From Pseudonocardia xinjiangensis (lineage in GTDB: Bacteria > Actinomycetota > Actinomycetes > Mycobacteriales > Pseudonocardiaceae), in the NCBI RefSeq assembly GCF_012911925.1, contig NZ_JAAXKY010000018.1, forward strand, positions 1 to 64,000: a stretch of 64,000 bases of DNA. Reading direction: 5' to 3'. Position numbers and translations under genes: made by a program. Shown one piece after another: positions 35,505 to 44,764 of this stretch (position 1 is its first letter; each line of letters begins with the position of its first letter). Under the pieces are notes generated by a model. That model was not told the DNA's origin. It was given only the letters and a program-made list of their open reading frames with translations, and did no database searches.

Positions 35505-36737
35505 TCACCCCTGCTGGTGGACCCTCGATCGGCTGGTTCTGACGGGCAGCTCGGCCATCGCGTTCACCAGCAGGGAGGGATGGCGGGCGGGGTCGGCCGC
35601 CCCGTCGGCCAGGTGCAGGTCGGGGAAGCGGGCGAGCAGCGAGCCGATCGCGATGCGGCCCTCGAGCCGCGCGAGAGGTGCACCGAGGCAGTGGTGGATG
35701 CCGTGGCCGAACGCGAGGTGCTGGGCGGCTTCGGCGCGGGCGATGTCGAACCCGCCGGGGTCCTCGAACCGGGCCGGGTCGCGACCGGCCGTGAAGAGCA
35801 CCGGGACCACCACCTCGCCTGCGGGGATCGTGACGCCGCCGACGTCGACGGGTGTGGTGGTGACCGACGGGATGGCCACCTGCAGCGGCGGGTCGTACCG
35901 GAGCATCTCCTCGATCGCCACGGGCAGCCGATCCGGCTCCGCGCGCAGCAGTTGCCGTTGCTCGGGATGCGAGAGCAGCGCGTGCGTACCGAGGACGATC
36001 AGGCTGGCCGTCGTCTCGTACCCGGCCACCAGCAGCAGCTTCACCATCGACGTGAGCTCGTCCTCGGAGAGCCGATCGGTCCCGTCGCGCACGGCGATGA
36101 GGTCGGAGAGCAGGTCGTCGGCGGGAGCGGCCCGCTTCTCCGCGATGAGCCCGCGGACGTACCCGACCAGCTGCTCCACCGCGTCGACGTAGGTGTCCGC
36201 GGGATACACCGAGCCGTTGATGACGATCGTGGTCCAGTCCCGGAACGCCTCCCGGCGCTGCTCGGGCACCCCGAGGAGCTCGGTGATCACGGCGATCGGC
36301 AGGGGGTAGCCGAACACCGCGGCGAGGTCGACCGGCTCACCGGCGCGTCCGGCGGTGGCGACGTCGTCGAGGAGCGCGTCGGTGATCGCCTGGATCCGGG
36401 GCGCCATCGTGTCGATCCGCCGACGCGTGAACGCGGCCGACACCAGCCGCCGCAGCCGGGTGTGGTCCGGGGGATTGCTGGTGAGCATGTGCGTGTTCTG
36501 CGCCGCGTTGAGCTCCGCGGGGGTCTGGTCGAAATGCGGACCGCCGGGACGCTTCGCGATGCCGGGGTGGGCCAGCAGCGCCCGGGCCTCGGCGTACCCG
36601 GAGACCAGCCACACCCGGACACCGGTGAACAGCACGGTCTCCTGCACCGGACCGGACGCCGTCAGCTGCTCGTAGGCGGCGCGGCGGGCAGAGGTGGTGG
36701 TCTCGGTGAAGGGCGATGGGCCCGTTCCGACCGTCAT
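35505..36737 (-). CDS. Cytochrome P450
   Basis: A 410-residue soluble bacterial P450. Motifs: I-helix LLLVAGYETTASLI, K-helix EEMLRYDPP (ExxR), and heme ligand FGHGIHHCLGAPLARLE with the Cys proximal ligand. The start MTVGTGPSPFTETT at 36737 is used; the open frame above is the neighbouring Gly-rich protein read in another frame. No ferredoxin or reductase gene is adjacent, so electron partners must come from elsewhere. Its stop is 10 bases from that of the convergent phosphatase gene. Confidence 0.92.
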   Translation of the reverse strand: MTVGTGPSPFTETTTSARRAAYEQLTASGPVQETVLFTGVRVWLVSGYAEARALLAHPGIAKRPGGPHFDQTPAELNAAQNTHMLTSNPPDHTRLRRLVSAAFTRRRIDTMAPRIQAITDALLDDVATAGRAGEPVDLAAVFGYPLPIAVITELLGVPEQRREAFRDWTTIVINGSVYPADTYVDAVEQLVGYVRGLIAEKRAAPADDLLSDLIAVRDGTDRLSEDELTSMVKLLLVAGYETTASLIVLGTHALLSHPEQRQLLRAEPDRLPVAIEEMLRYDPPLQVAIPSVTTTPVDVGGVTIPAGEVVVPVLFTAGRDPARFEDPGGFDIARAEAAQHLAFGHGIHHCLGAPLARLEGRIAIGSLLARFPDLHLADGAADPARHPSLLVNAMAELPVRTSRSRVHQQG

Positions 36738-36789
36738 GATCGCCGACGCTACCGCCCCGCGCGGCGCCGGAGCGACCATCTCGCCCTGG

Positions 36790-37563
36790 TCAGAAGTCGC
36801 CGAACCCGCCGCCGCCGAAGTCGCCTCCGCCGTCGAAGCCGCCGAAGTCGCCGCCCCCCGGATCGCCCCCGTCGATGCCGCCGCCGTCGTCGCCCCCGAC
36901 GTCACCCTGGGCGTCGTCGTAGCCGGCGCCGTCGGAGAACCCATCGGCGTACGCCACGCCTGCCATGCCCGAGAACATCGCGCTGAACAGCAGTGCCGAG
37001 CCGATCCCCCAGGCGCCGGCGACCAGGGCCGGGCGCCACCACGGCTCGGAGTACCAGCCGCGCGGCACCGGCCGACCGGCGACGTCCCCGCCGGGGTAGT
37101 AGTGCCGGTTGCGCTCGGACGGTGCGGGGGAGGCGCTGTAGGAGTGGCCCTCGAGCTCCACGTCGCGCTCCTCGGTGACGGCGCCCGCGCGCTGCTGCCC
37201 GGGCAGCGGGGGCAGCTCGGGTCCGGGATCGAGGTCCATCGCGGTGCGGGCCGCGCGCACGTAGTAGAGGCCCTCGTAGGCGGTCTCGGTGACCTGCCTG
37301 GTCTGGGTGGTGCTGCGCGCCTGCTCCATCTGGGAGCCTGCCGCGGTGTAGCGCTCGGCGGCGTCGGCCAGCGCCTGCTTCGCCGCCTCGTTGGTGCCGA
37401 CGAGGTTGAGCACCTGCCCACCCAGCCGTTCCACCCAGCGTCGTGCCTCGGACTTCGCGTCCTCGAGCTCCCGCTCCCGGGCGGCCGCGCGCTGCCGGAT
37501 GAGCCAGGCGGCGCCCGCCACGATCAGCACGAGGACGACCACGGTGAGGATCGTTCCCGCCAT
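36790..37563 (-). CDS. Membrane-anchored protein with Gly/Asp-rich tail
   Basis: A 257-residue protein with an N-terminal hydrophobic helix (MAGTILTVVVLVLIVAGAAWL), then a helical, charged region (about residues 25-110), a second hydrophobic segment (ALVAGAWGIGSALLFSAMFSG near 195), and a Gly/Asp/Phe-rich tail ending FGGGGFGDF. AGGGAG lies 9 bases before the ATG at 37563; the ATG at 37581 is a weaker choice. The tail resembles TPM/DUF-type membrane proteins, but I recognise no family with confidence. Confidence 0.65.
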   Translation of the reverse strand: MAGTILTVVVLVLIVAGAAWLIRQRAAARERELEDAKSEARRWVERLGGQVLNLVGTNEAAKQALADAAERYTAAGSQMEQARSTTQTRQVTETAYEGLYYVRAARTAMDLDPGPELPPLPGQQRAGAVTEERDVELEGHSYSASPAPSERNRHYYPGGDVAGRPVPRGWYSEPWWRPALVAGAWGIGSALLFSAMFSGMAGVAYADGFSDGAGYDDAQGDVGGDDGGGIDGGDPGGGDFGGFDGGGDFGGGGFGDF

Positions 37564-37638
37564 GCCAACCAACTCCCTCATAACGCCTCAAGCTGGACAA
37601 CGCCGGTAGGAAAGGCATCGTTCCCCTAGGCTCCCATC

Positions 37639-38418
37639 GTGGGAGACCCCAAGGCGATCGACTGCTGGATGACCGACATGGACGGCGTGCTCGTGCACGA
37701 GGGCAGGCTCATCCCTGGAGCCGACGCGTTCGTCTCGCGGCTCCGCGAGGTCGGCAAGCCGTTCCTGGTGCTCACCAACAACTCCATCTACACCCCACGT
37801 GACCTGCAGTTCCGGCTGCGCACGAGCGGTATCGACCTGCCGGTGGAGTCGATCTGGACCTCCGCGCTGGCCACCGCCACGTTCCTCGACGACCAGCGGC
37901 CGCAGGGCAGCGCGTACGTGGTGGGCGAGGCCGGCCTCACCACGGCGCTGCACGAGATCGGCTACGTGCTCACCGACAACTCGCCCGACTACGTGGTGCT
38001 CGGGGAGACCCGCACGTACAGCTTCGAGGCGGTGACCACGGCGATCCGGCTGATCGCGGCAGGCGCCCGCTTCGTCGCCACCAACCCCGACGCGACCGGC
38101 CCGTCCAAGGACGGGGTGCTGCCGGCCACCGGTGCGGTGGCCGCGCTGATCAGCCGCGCCACCGGCGTCAGCCCCTACTTCGTCGGGAAGCCCAACCCGC
38201 TGATGATGCGGGCGGCTCTCAACCGGGTGCAGGCCCACTCCGAGACCACCGTGATGGTCGGTGACCGCATGGACACCGACATCGTCGCGGGACTGGAGGC
38301 CGGGATGCGCACGATCCTGGTGCTGACCGGGATCATGCAGGCCGACGAGATCGACCGCTTCCCCTACCGACCGTTCCGCGTCGTGCCCTCGATCGCCGAC
38401 CTGGTGGACGAGATCTGA
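37639..38418 (+). CDS. HAD-IIA family phosphatase (NagD-like)
   Basis: A 259-residue hydrolase of the NagD/PNPase branch. Motif I is [13 protein letters not shown] (nucleophile Asp), motif II is FLVLTNNS, motif III lies in [10 protein letters not shown], and motif IV is [14 protein letters not shown]. Such enzymes remove phosphate from nucleotides or small sugar phosphates; the substrate is unknown. It starts with GTG at 37639, 75 bases from the divergent membrane protein. Confidence 0.88.
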   Translation: MGDPKAIDCWMTDMDGVLVHEGRLIPGADAFVSRLREVGKPFLVLTNNSIYTPRDLQFRLRTSGIDLPVESIWTSALATATFLDDQRPQGSAYVVGEAGLTTALHEIGYVLTDNSPDYVVLGETRTYSFEAVTTAIRLIAAGARFVATNPDATGPSKDGVLPATGAVAALISRATGVSPYFVGKPNPLMMRAALNRVQAHSETTVMVGDRMDTDIVAGLEAGMRTILVLTGIMQADEIDRFPYRPFRVVPSIADLVDEI

Positions 38419-38507
38419 GTCATCGTCACGCTGCAAACCCCCCGGTCACAGCGGTACGGCTACTTGCGGCCCGGAAAATGACAGGCTTGTGATTTAGCAT
38501 CGGTCGC

Positions 38508-38660
38508 ATGGACACGTCGAACACAACCGGCTGGTGGAACTGCCTGGGCTGCAGCGTCGAGGTGGAGCTGCCGGTCACTGCAACCTCCGGGTTCCAGGTG
38601 CCCTGCCCCGACTGCGGCGAGGCCATGACCGAGCAGTGGCAGTGGGACGCCGCCGCCTGA
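38508..38660 (+). CDS. Small zinc-ribbon protein (50 residues)
   Basis: A 50-residue frame starting MDTSNTTGWWNCLGCSVEVE and ending AMTEQWQWDAAA. Two CxxC knuckles, CLGC (12-15) and CPDC (33-36), are set about 20 residues apart, as in a rubredoxin-like zinc ribbon. Codon choice is biased as in the neighbours (mostly G or C in third position). A TAGCAT hexamer at 38495-38500 lies 7 bases upstream, which would fit leaderless transcription. It is too short for many gene finders. Function unknown; a DNA- or RNA-binding or assembly role is only a guess. Confidence 0.7.
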   Translation: MDTSNTTGWWNCLGCSVEVELPVTATSGFQVPCPDCGEAMTEQWQWDAAA

Positions 38661-38682
38661 GGCGGCACGAGTGGCCCGGCCG

Positions 38683-39180
38683 TCAGGCCGGGCACAGCTC
38701 GAGCTCGTAGTCCTGCTCCACCACGTCCACGCCGAAGCTGCGGTTCGGCTTCTCGGCCACCATGCGGAAACCCGCCGCCAGGTAGATGTGCCGGGCGCCG
38801 GTGAGCACGTCGTTGGTCCAGAGTCGCAGCCGCCGGTATCCGGCGTCACGGGCGAACGTCACGCAGGTGTCGACCAGCCGGGAGCCCAGCCCGTGGCCGC
38901 GAGCGTCGGGATGCACGAGCAGTACCCGCAGCTTGGCCGTGCCCGGTTCGTCGTCCGCCACGCAGAGCACGCAGCCCACCCGCTGGCCGTCAAGCTCGGC
39001 GATCCACCCGCGCTCGCACCTCTCGTCGTTGGCGAGCGCGAAGTCGGCGACGATCTCCGACACGAGTGCCTCGAGGGAGGTGTCCCAGCCGAACTCCTGT
39101 GCGTACAGCTCGCCGTGCGTCTGCACCACCCAACCCAGGTCGCCCGGCTCACCGAGCGGCCGGATCCGTACGTCTCTCAT
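38683..39180 (-). CDS. GNAT-family N-acetyltransferase
   Basis: A 165-residue acetyl-CoA-dependent acyltransferase. The acetyl-CoA loop is HPDARGHGLGSRLVDTCV (motif A, Q/RxxGxG/A), followed by RRLRLWTNDVLTGARHIYLAAGF (motif B) near the C-terminus. It is similar to MarR-linked GNATs, though the partner here is a TetR regulator, divergent and 46 bases away, with a palindrome between them. Substrate unknown. Confidence 0.85.
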   Translation of the reverse strand: MRDVRIRPLGEPGDLGWVVQTHGELYAQEFGWDTSLEALVSEIVADFALANDERCERGWIAELDGQRVGCVLCVADDEPGTAKLRVLLVHPDARGHGLGSRLVDTCVTFARDAGYRRLRLWTNDVLTGARHIYLAAGFRMVAEKPNRSFGVDVVEQDYELELCPA

Positions 39181-39192
39181 TGGATCCCTCTC

Positions 39193-39212
39193 ACTGAAAC
39201 GAGTGTTTCAGT
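39193..39212. promoter_or_regulatory. TetR-type operator between GNAT and TetR genes
   Basis: ACTGAAAC-gagt-GTTTCAGT is a perfect 8-bp-arm palindrome in the 46-base gap between the divergent GNAT (start 39180) and TetR (start 39227) genes. Position and symmetry fit binding by the TetR protein to repress both genes. Confidence 0.75.
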
Positions 39213-39226
39213 ACAAGACTGAGCCA

Positions 39227-39775
39227 ATGACCGCCGATCCGCAACCCCCCTCCGCTCGACGTGAGGAGCTTCTCGAACTCACCTACCGCTACGCGCTGCG
39301 CCACGGCCTGACGGGGATGTCGCTCCGGCCGCTCTCGGAGGCCATCGGGTCCAGCCCGCGCGTCCTGCTCTACCTGTTCGGCTCGAAGGACGGACTGGTG
39401 CAGGCGCTGCTCGCACGGTCCCGCAGTGAGGAGCTCGACCTGCTGGCCTCGGCCTCTCCGACGGGTCGCCCTGTCGAGGTGATCGGCAGGCTGTGGGACT
39501 GGCTGGCCGATCCTGCCCACCGCGACCTGCTGCGGCTCTGGATGGAGGGCTACATACGCTCGCTCGTGGAGCCGGACGGCCCGTGGAGCGGGTTCGCGGC
39601 CCGCAGCGTCGAGGACTGGCTCGACGTCCTGCGTACCGTGCTGGGCCCGGACCGGACGGCCGCCACCGCAGTGCTCGCCGTGCTGCGGGGAGCGCTGCTG
39701 GACCTGCTGGCCTCCGGGGACGTGGATCGCACCACCGCCGCCGTCCACCGGCAGTTGGCGCTGCTCAGCTCCTGA
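39227..39775 (+). CDS. TetR-family transcriptional regulator
   Basis: A 182-residue regulator. The N-terminal HTH reads REELLELTYRYALRHGLTG, then SLRPLSEAIGSSPRVLLYLF (turn and recognition helices, ending LYLFGSKDGLV). The C-terminal helical domain binds an unknown ligand. The ATG at 39227 begins right after the palindrome it probably binds, consistent with autoregulation. The upstream open frame is antisense to the GNAT gene. Confidence 0.87.
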   Translation: MTADPQPPSARREELLELTYRYALRHGLTGMSLRPLSEAIGSSPRVLLYLFGSKDGLVQALLARSRSEELDLLASASPTGRPVEVIGRLWDWLADPAHRDLLRLWMEGYIRSLVEPDGPWSGFAARSVEDWLDVLRTVLGPDRTAATAVLAVLRGALLDLLASGDVDRTTAAVHRQLALLSS

Positions 39776-39812
39776 CGGGTGACCACCGTCGACCACCACC
39801 TCGACCGGCTGT

Positions 39813-41180
39813 TCAGGCCGTCGGGAAGTGCGACTTCGAGATCGCCCCGTGCACCCCGACCGTCCGGTCCACCACCTGCGAGACCGTGAAGTTCGCCGCC
39901 GCGGACAGGTATGCGTAGGCGGTGGGCCGGTCCATGCCCTGGTCGTGTTCGAGGAAGTCGAGGGCGTTCACCACGGCACGGCGCATGGCGACGTTCAGGT
40001 CGGTGCCCTGCCCGTTCGCCGAGCCGTCCGGGTCGGACAGGCCGATCGGCACCCACACGTCGGGCGTCTCCGCGAACGGGTAGCGGTAGGCGACCGAGGG
40101 AGCGTCCCCGGAGCCGGGCTTGCAGACGGTGAGCCGGAAGGTCGCCCGCAACGACCCCTCCAGCGCGGTGAGGGCCACCTCGCCGTCCCCCATCGCCAGG
40201 TGCGGGTCGCCGACGTAGAACAGCGCGCCCTCCCCGTGGACGGGCAGGTAGAACGCCGAGTCCGGGCCCAGCAGCCGGATGTCGATGTTGCCGCCACCGA
40301 GCGTGGGCGGGATCGAGTTGAGCTCGGGCGCGGTCTCGCCTGCCGCAGTCGTGTGCGCCACGCCCATCGTCCCCATGAACGGTTGCAGGGGGAACACGAC
40401 CTCGGCCCGGCCCGACCCGAACGGCATCACGCCGACGGCTCCGCCCCCCTTTCCCGTCCGGACGCTGGTGAAGGTCGAGACGTTGCCGTAGCGCAGGGGG
40501 TCCTTCGTCGCCCGAGCGTCCGTGGCGACGGGCGGCATCACCTCCTCGACGGTGATGCCGGCGGGGGCGCCCCCGTCGGCGGTGCGGGCCAGCGCGCCCT
40601 TGCCGTGCCGGCTGGAGACCACGCCGTAGGGCACGCGCGGGACGGCCGACAGCGTCTCGACCTTGAGCACGTCGCCCGGTTCCGCCCCCTCGACGAAGAT
40701 CGGCCCGGTGATCACGTGCGGGCCGTCGACGTCGAAGTTGCGCGGCGTGCGGTTGTAGTCGCGGGCGATCGCGACGGCATCGGTGAGCACGCCCTCCGGC
40801 GCCACCTGGTGGCGCCCGAAGTACGCGATCGGGTCGCGGCCCTGGTCCTCCAGGATGCCCTCGTGCGAGACCGTGTCGATGGTCACGGTCTCGCCCGACG
40901 CGATGCGCAGGGCCGGGGTGGCGCCGATCGCCGGGACGTACCCCCAGCGCACGGCCTCGGGCGTGGAGGGCAGGTAGTGGTCGCCGTCGATCGGGCCGGT
41001 GCCCGGCTGCAGCGGGGCGGCCGGCACCGATGACCGGGTGCCTGCTGCGGCGGGCGAGGCTCCGAGCAGGGAAGATCCCATCGTTGCGGCGGTGACGGCG
41101 GTGGCGGCCCGCAGGAACCCCCTCCTCCCGATGCCTTCGACGATGAGTGCGCGTGCGACGATCGGATCGGGCGAGATCAT
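39813..41180 (-). CDS. Acetamidase/formamidase-family protein with Tat signal
   Basis: A 455-residue protein. Residues ~18-46 form a twin-arginine signal (GIGRRGFLRAATAV, then a hydrophobic stretch and ASPAAAG), so it should be exported folded. The catalytic region resembles FmdA_AmdA amidases: VTIDTVSHEGILED, GPIFVEGAEPGDVLKVE, and LNSIPPTLGGGNIDIRLLGP, which carries the metal/substrate residues, and FYVGDPHLAMGDGEV. It probably hydrolyses a short-chain amide outside the membrane; the substrate is inferred from family only. Confidence 0.87.
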   Translation of the reverse strand: MISPDPIVARALIVEGIGRRGFLRAATAVTAATMGSSLLGASPAAAGTRSSVPAAPLQPGTGPIDGDHYLPSTPEAVRWGYVPAIGATPALRIASGETVTIDTVSHEGILEDQGRDPIAYFGRHQVAPEGVLTDAVAIARDYNRTPRNFDVDGPHVITGPIFVEGAEPGDVLKVETLSAVPRVPYGVVSSRHGKGALARTADGGAPAGITVEEVMPPVATDARATKDPLRYGNVSTFTSVRTGKGGGAVGVMPFGSGRAEVVFPLQPFMGTMGVAHTTAAGETAPELNSIPPTLGGGNIDIRLLGPDSAFYLPVHGEGALFYVGDPHLAMGDGEVALTALEGSLRATFRLTVCKPGSGDAPSVAYRYPFAETPDVWVPIGLSDPDGSANGQGTDLNVAMRRAVVNALDFLEHDQGMDRPTAYAYLSAAANFTVSQVVDRTVGVHGAISKSHFPTA

Positions 41181-41475
41181 CGGGTGATCGTCATGTGGTC
41201 CCGTATCGGTGGAGTTACCCGAGGTGTCGGCGATGTGAAGTGTCCCGATCGCCCCACGTCACCCGACGGAACGCGGCGTGTCGCGGGGGCGCGGGACAGA
41301 ACCGCCTGCGACGTGGTTGGATGGGTGCAGGTCGTTCAGTTTCGGTGTTCGTGTGATGCACGCTCGCGGGAACAGGTTGGTGGGGGAGTCGGCGTCGACG
41401 TGACGTTGATCAGCCCATCAGGGTCGGCCGGGACGCGCACGGTGCGGGTCCCACCGTCTGCTAGGAGCACATCGC
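41181..41475 (+). promoter_or_regulatory. Intergenic region and long leader of the cold-shock gene
   Basis: About 295 bases without a gene between the acetamidase-like start and csp. Cold-shock genes often have long structured leaders; here AGGAG sits 8 bases before the ATG at 41476. I could not fix the promoter, and no named RNA element was recognised. Confidence 0.4.
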
Positions 41476-41679
41476 ATGGCGCAGGGAACTGTGAAGTGGT
41501 TCAACGGCGAGAAGGGCTTCGGCTTCATCTCGGTCGACGGGGGCGGCGCTGACGTCTTCGTTCACTACTCCGAGATCGACGCCTCGGGCTTCCGTAGCCT
41601 CGACGAGGGGCAGCGCGTGGAGTTCGAGATCGGCCAGGGCACCAAGGGCCCGCAGGCCACCGGCGTTCGCGTCGTCTGA
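41476..41679 (+). CDS. Cold-shock protein (CspA family)
   Basis: A 67-residue single cold-shock domain that binds single-stranded RNA/DNA. It begins [20 protein letters not shown], with RNP1 KGFGFI and RNP2 VFVHYSEI, and ends with the usual GPQATGV strand. It is monocistronic, with a strong hairpin terminator after it (41696-41727). Confidence 0.97.
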   Translation: MAQGTVKWFNGEKGFGFISVDGGGADVFVHYSEIDASGFRSLDEGQRVEFEIGQGTKGPQATGVRVV

Positions 41680-41695
41680 TCCACCTCGCTCACCA

Positions 41696-41727
41696 GGAGC
41701 CCGTCTTCCCCAGGGGAGGCGGGCTCC
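41696..41727 (+). terminator. Hairpin terminator of csp
   Basis: GGAGCCCGTCTTCCCC (41696-41711) pairs with GGGGAGGCGGGCTCC (41713-41727) as a long, slightly imperfect stem 17 bases after the csp stop. There is no T-run. Confidence 0.75.
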
Positions 41728-41905
41728 CGGCGTTGCGGGGCTAGGGGGGTGTCCCGCGGATCTTCGATCGCGATAGCCGCGCCCAGGCGGCCCCTGGCGA
41801 CACCGCAGAACCGCCCGAATACGCCCGGTATGAGGGCGATCCAGCGGCGCCGCCAGGAACCACCTGGATCACGGCTCTCATCGACCAAGATCCACAGGAC
41901 ACCCC

Positions 41906-42550
41906 CTAGGGGCCGATGTCCTCGGCGGTGATGGGCTGCCCGGGCAGGGGTGCGCCGGAGGACGGCGCGCGTAGGCCGTCGAGTATCAGCGCCATGCAGC
42001 GCTCTGCCGCCAGTCCGGCGACCGTGTCGTGGGTCTTGGGCACCTGCCGCACCAGCAGCGCGAACACCATTGCGACATCACCGGTGTCGATGTCGCCGCG
42101 CAGGGTGCCTTCCGCCTGTGCGGCGTGCACCACGGTGTCGAGCACCTCGATCAGCGCCCGGCGGAGCTCATTGCGCTCCTCGTCGTCGCGCAGCACGATC
42201 CTCGGCGGCGACGTCATGGCGAGCTGCATGGTCAACCGGAGCTCCTGGGACTGGTGCAGGAAGCGGACCAGCGCTTCCCACGCCGTGGGTTCCTCCGCCA
42301 CCGCCGCACGTGCCTCGGCCAGCGCCTTCTCGAAGCTGTCCCGGGCCACGGCCTGGATCAGCGCCTCCCGGTCGGGGAAGCGGCGGTAGAGCGTGCCGAT
42401 GCCGACGCCGGCGGCACGCGCGATCTCCTCCATCGGCACATCCGGCCCCTGCACGGCGAACCACTGCTTGGCCGCGGCCAGTATCTGGTCACGGTTGCGG
42501 CGTGCGTCGGCCCTCAGGCCCGTCACCGGATCCGCGGTCATGCAGATCAC
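41906..42550 (-). CDS. TetR-family transcriptional regulator
   Basis: A 214-residue regulator: ADARRNRDQILAAAKQWFAV, PMEEIARAAGVGIGTLYRRF and PDREALIQAV make the N-terminal HTH; the C-terminal domain is the AcrR-like type. It is divergent from the P450-SDR pair (153 bases apart), whose expression it probably controls. An in-frame upstream start is not better supported than the ATG at 42550. Confidence 0.88.
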   Translation of the reverse strand: MICMTADPVTGLRADARRNRDQILAAAKQWFAVQGPDVPMEEIARAAGVGIGTLYRRFPDREALIQAVARDSFEKALAEARAAVAEEPTAWEALVRFLHQSQELRLTMQLAMTSPPRIVLRDDEERNELRRALIEVLDTVVHAAQAEGTLRGDIDTGDVAMVFALLVRQVPKTHDTVAGLAAERCMALILDGLRAPSSGAPLPGQPITAEDIGP

Positions 42551-42657
42551 CCCCCGTAATTCGCCCGGATTGTTGCACGGGGTCCGGTTGGCTCCGTGGA
42601 CGTGCTCCGACTAGGTGGACGAAAATCCTCCGCTTGCGTACCGTGGACAGCGTAACC

Positions 42658-42672
42658 GGAGGTCAATCCTCC
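42658..42672. promoter_or_regulatory. Candidate TetR operator before the P450-SDR pair
   Basis: GGAGG-tcaat-CCTCC is a 5-bp-arm palindrome in the TetR/P450 intergenic region. A second copy of AATCCTCC lies at 42634-42641 and fits a degenerate neighbouring site. The symmetry is modest. Confidence 0.4.
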
Positions 42673-42703
42673 ACATGGTAGGCGTTCCGATGGGGGTACC
42701 GCG

Positions 42704-43912
42704 ATGACCGAACTGGTCGACCAGCAGGTTCCGACGTTCCCGATGCAGCGCACGTGCCCCTTCTCCCCGCCTGCGGCGTACGAGGAGCTGCGCGAGCAGT
42801 CGCCGATCGCCCGCGTCCTGCTGCCCACCGGGCGCCACGCCTGGTTGGTGACCAAGCACGAGGACGTGCGGACGGTCCTGGCCGACACCCGGTTCAGCTC
42901 CGACCGCAACCACCCCGACTTCCCGCGGTTGATCGAGCTGCCGCCGGACAGGCCGATGTTCTCGCCCTCCCTGATCTCCATGGACCCGCCCGAGCACGGT
43001 CCGGCCCGCCGCGCCGTGGTGGGCGAGTTCACCGTCAGGCGCACCCGGGCGTTGCAGCCGCGGATCCAGCAGATCGTGGACGAGAGCATCGACGCGATGG
43101 TCGCCGGCCCCCGGCCGGCGGACTTCGTGCAGGCGTTCTCGTTGCCCGTGCCGTCACTGGTGATCTGCGAGCTGCTCGGTGTGCCCTATGCCGACCACGA
43201 GTTCTTCCAGTCCCGGTCGAAGCTGCTGATCACCCGCACCACGAGTGCCGAGGATCGGTTCCGTGCGGTGGAGGAGGTGCGCAACTACCTGGACGAGCTG
43301 GTCACCTCGAAGGAGCACGAGCCCACCGACGACCTCCTCGGCCGGCAGGTGTTGAAGCAGCGCGAGAACGGCACGGTGGACCATGCGGGACTGGTGGGGA
43401 TGGCCTTCCTGCTCCTGATCGCCGGGCACGAGACCACGGCGAACATGATCTCGCTCGGCACCATCGCGCTGCTGCAGAACCCGGACCAGCTCGCGATCAT
43501 CAAGGCCGACCCGTCCAGGACCCCGGACGCCGTCGAGGAGCTGCTGCGGTACTTCAGCATCGCCGACACCGCGACGGCCCGGGTCGCCACCGCCGACATC
43601 GAGCTCGACGGAGTCCGGATCAAGGCTGGTGACGGCGTGTTCGCGCTCAGCTACGCCGCCAACACCGACCCGGAGGTGTTCGACGACCCGGACAGCCTGG
43701 ACGTCGCGCGCGGAGCCCGTCACCACGTGGCCTTCGGCTTCGGCCCCCACCAGTGCCTCGGGCAGAACCTGGCGCGGGCCGAGCTGCAGATCGTGTTCGA
43801 CACGCTGTTCCGCCGGCTCCCCGACCTGCAGCTGGCCACCCCCATCGAGAAGCTGACGTACAAGGACGACGCCGTCGTCTACGGCGTCGAGCAACTGCCG
43901 GTGACCTGGTAG
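42704..43912 (+). CDS. Cytochrome P450 (CYP105-like)
   Basis: A 402-residue soluble P450. N-terminal FPMQRTCPFSPPAAYEEL and the I-helix LLLIAGHETTANMI are typical of the CYP105-like branch; ExxR is EELLRYFSI; heme ligand region FGFGPHQCLGQNLARAEL holds the Cys. It is translated with the SDR gene 6 bases downstream. No ferredoxin is encoded nearby. Confidence 0.93.
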   Translation: MTELVDQQVPTFPMQRTCPFSPPAAYEELREQSPIARVLLPTGRHAWLVTKHEDVRTVLADTRFSSDRNHPDFPRLIELPPDRPMFSPSLISMDPPEHGPARRAVVGEFTVRRTRALQPRIQQIVDESIDAMVAGPRPADFVQAFSLPVPSLVICELLGVPYADHEFFQSRSKLLITRTTSAEDRFRAVEEVRNYLDELVTSKEHEPTDDLLGRQVLKQRENGTVDHAGLVGMAFLLLIAGHETTANMISLGTIALLQNPDQLAIIKADPSRTPDAVEELLRYFSIADTATARVATADIELDGVRIKAGDGVFALSYAANTDPEVFDDPDSLDVARGARHHVAFGFGPHQCLGQNLARAELQIVFDTLFRRLPDLQLATPIEKLTYKDDAVVYGVEQLPVTW

Positions 43913-43917
43913 TCGTC

Positions 43918-44757
43918 ATGACCGACATCGCCGTGGTCACCGGAGCCAGCCGGGGGGCGGGCAAGGGGATCGCCGTGGCGCTCGGCTGCACCGGTGCGAC
44001 CGTCTACGTGACCGGCCGGAGCCGGTCGTCCACCGACTCGGCCTACGGCGGCACGATCGGGGAGACGGCGGCGCTCGTGGACGAGGCCGGTGGCACGGGC
44101 GTCCCTGTGCCCGTCGACCATTCCGATGACGAGGCCGTGGCAGCGCTGTTCGCCCGCATAGGGCGGGAGCACGGGCGCCTCGACATCCTCGTCAACAACG
44201 CGGCGAAGGTGTCGGGCATGTTCGCCGGGGGGTTCTGGGAGAAGCCGCTCGACGCCGCCGACCTGATCACGGTCGGCCTCCGTTCGCACTACGTGGCCGC
44301 CTACTACGCCGCGCCCCTGCTGATCGCCAACGGGCGCGGCCTGATCGTAAACACCGGGCACTACGGCGCCGTGGCCTACCACCACGGTCCCGCGTACGGG
44401 GCACAGAAGGCCGGAAGCGACAAGATGGCCGCCGACATGGCGAAGGAACTGCGCCCCTACGACGTCGCTGCCGTCTCGATCTGGATGGGCGGGCTCGACA
44501 CCGAGCGCGCCCGCGCCGACATCGCCGCTCTGCCTCCCGAGGCACGACCGGCGGGCCGGCGGGAGTCCCCGCAGTTCACCGGCCGGGTGATCGCGGCCCT
44601 CTACACGGCCGAGGACCTCATGCGCTACTCGGGCAGGGCGCTGATCGGCGCCGAACTGGGCGCCCGGCTCGGCGTCACCGACGTCGACGGCAGCGCGCCG
44701 CTCTCCCTCCGCTACGAGAAGGGTGGCCCACCGGAGCTCCACCCCAGCCTCTGGTGA
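43918..44757 (+). CDS. Short-chain dehydrogenase/reductase
   Basis: A 279-residue NAD(P)-dependent oxidoreductase. The nucleotide motif is VVTGASRGAGKGIA near residue 6, the structural motif LVNNAAK near 88, and the catalytic YxxxK is YGAQK near 160. The usual catalytic Ser position reads VNTGHYGAVAY, so Ser may be replaced, and activity should not be assumed. It sits 5 bases after the P450 stop; the pair may act on the same substrate. Confidence 0.87.
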   Translation: MTDIAVVTGASRGAGKGIAVALGCTGATVYVTGRSRSSTDSAYGGTIGETAALVDEAGGTGVPVPVDHSDDEAVAALFARIGREHGRLDILVNNAAKVSGMFAGGFWEKPLDAADLITVGLRSHYVAAYYAAPLLIANGRGLIVNTGHYGAVAYHHGPAYGAQKAGSDKMAADMAKELRPYDVAAVSIWMGGLDTERARADIAALPPEARPAGRRESPQFTGRVIAALYTAEDLMRYSGRALIGAELGARLGVTDVDGSAPLSLRYEKGGPPELHPSLW

Positions 44758-44764
44758 GGCCGCA

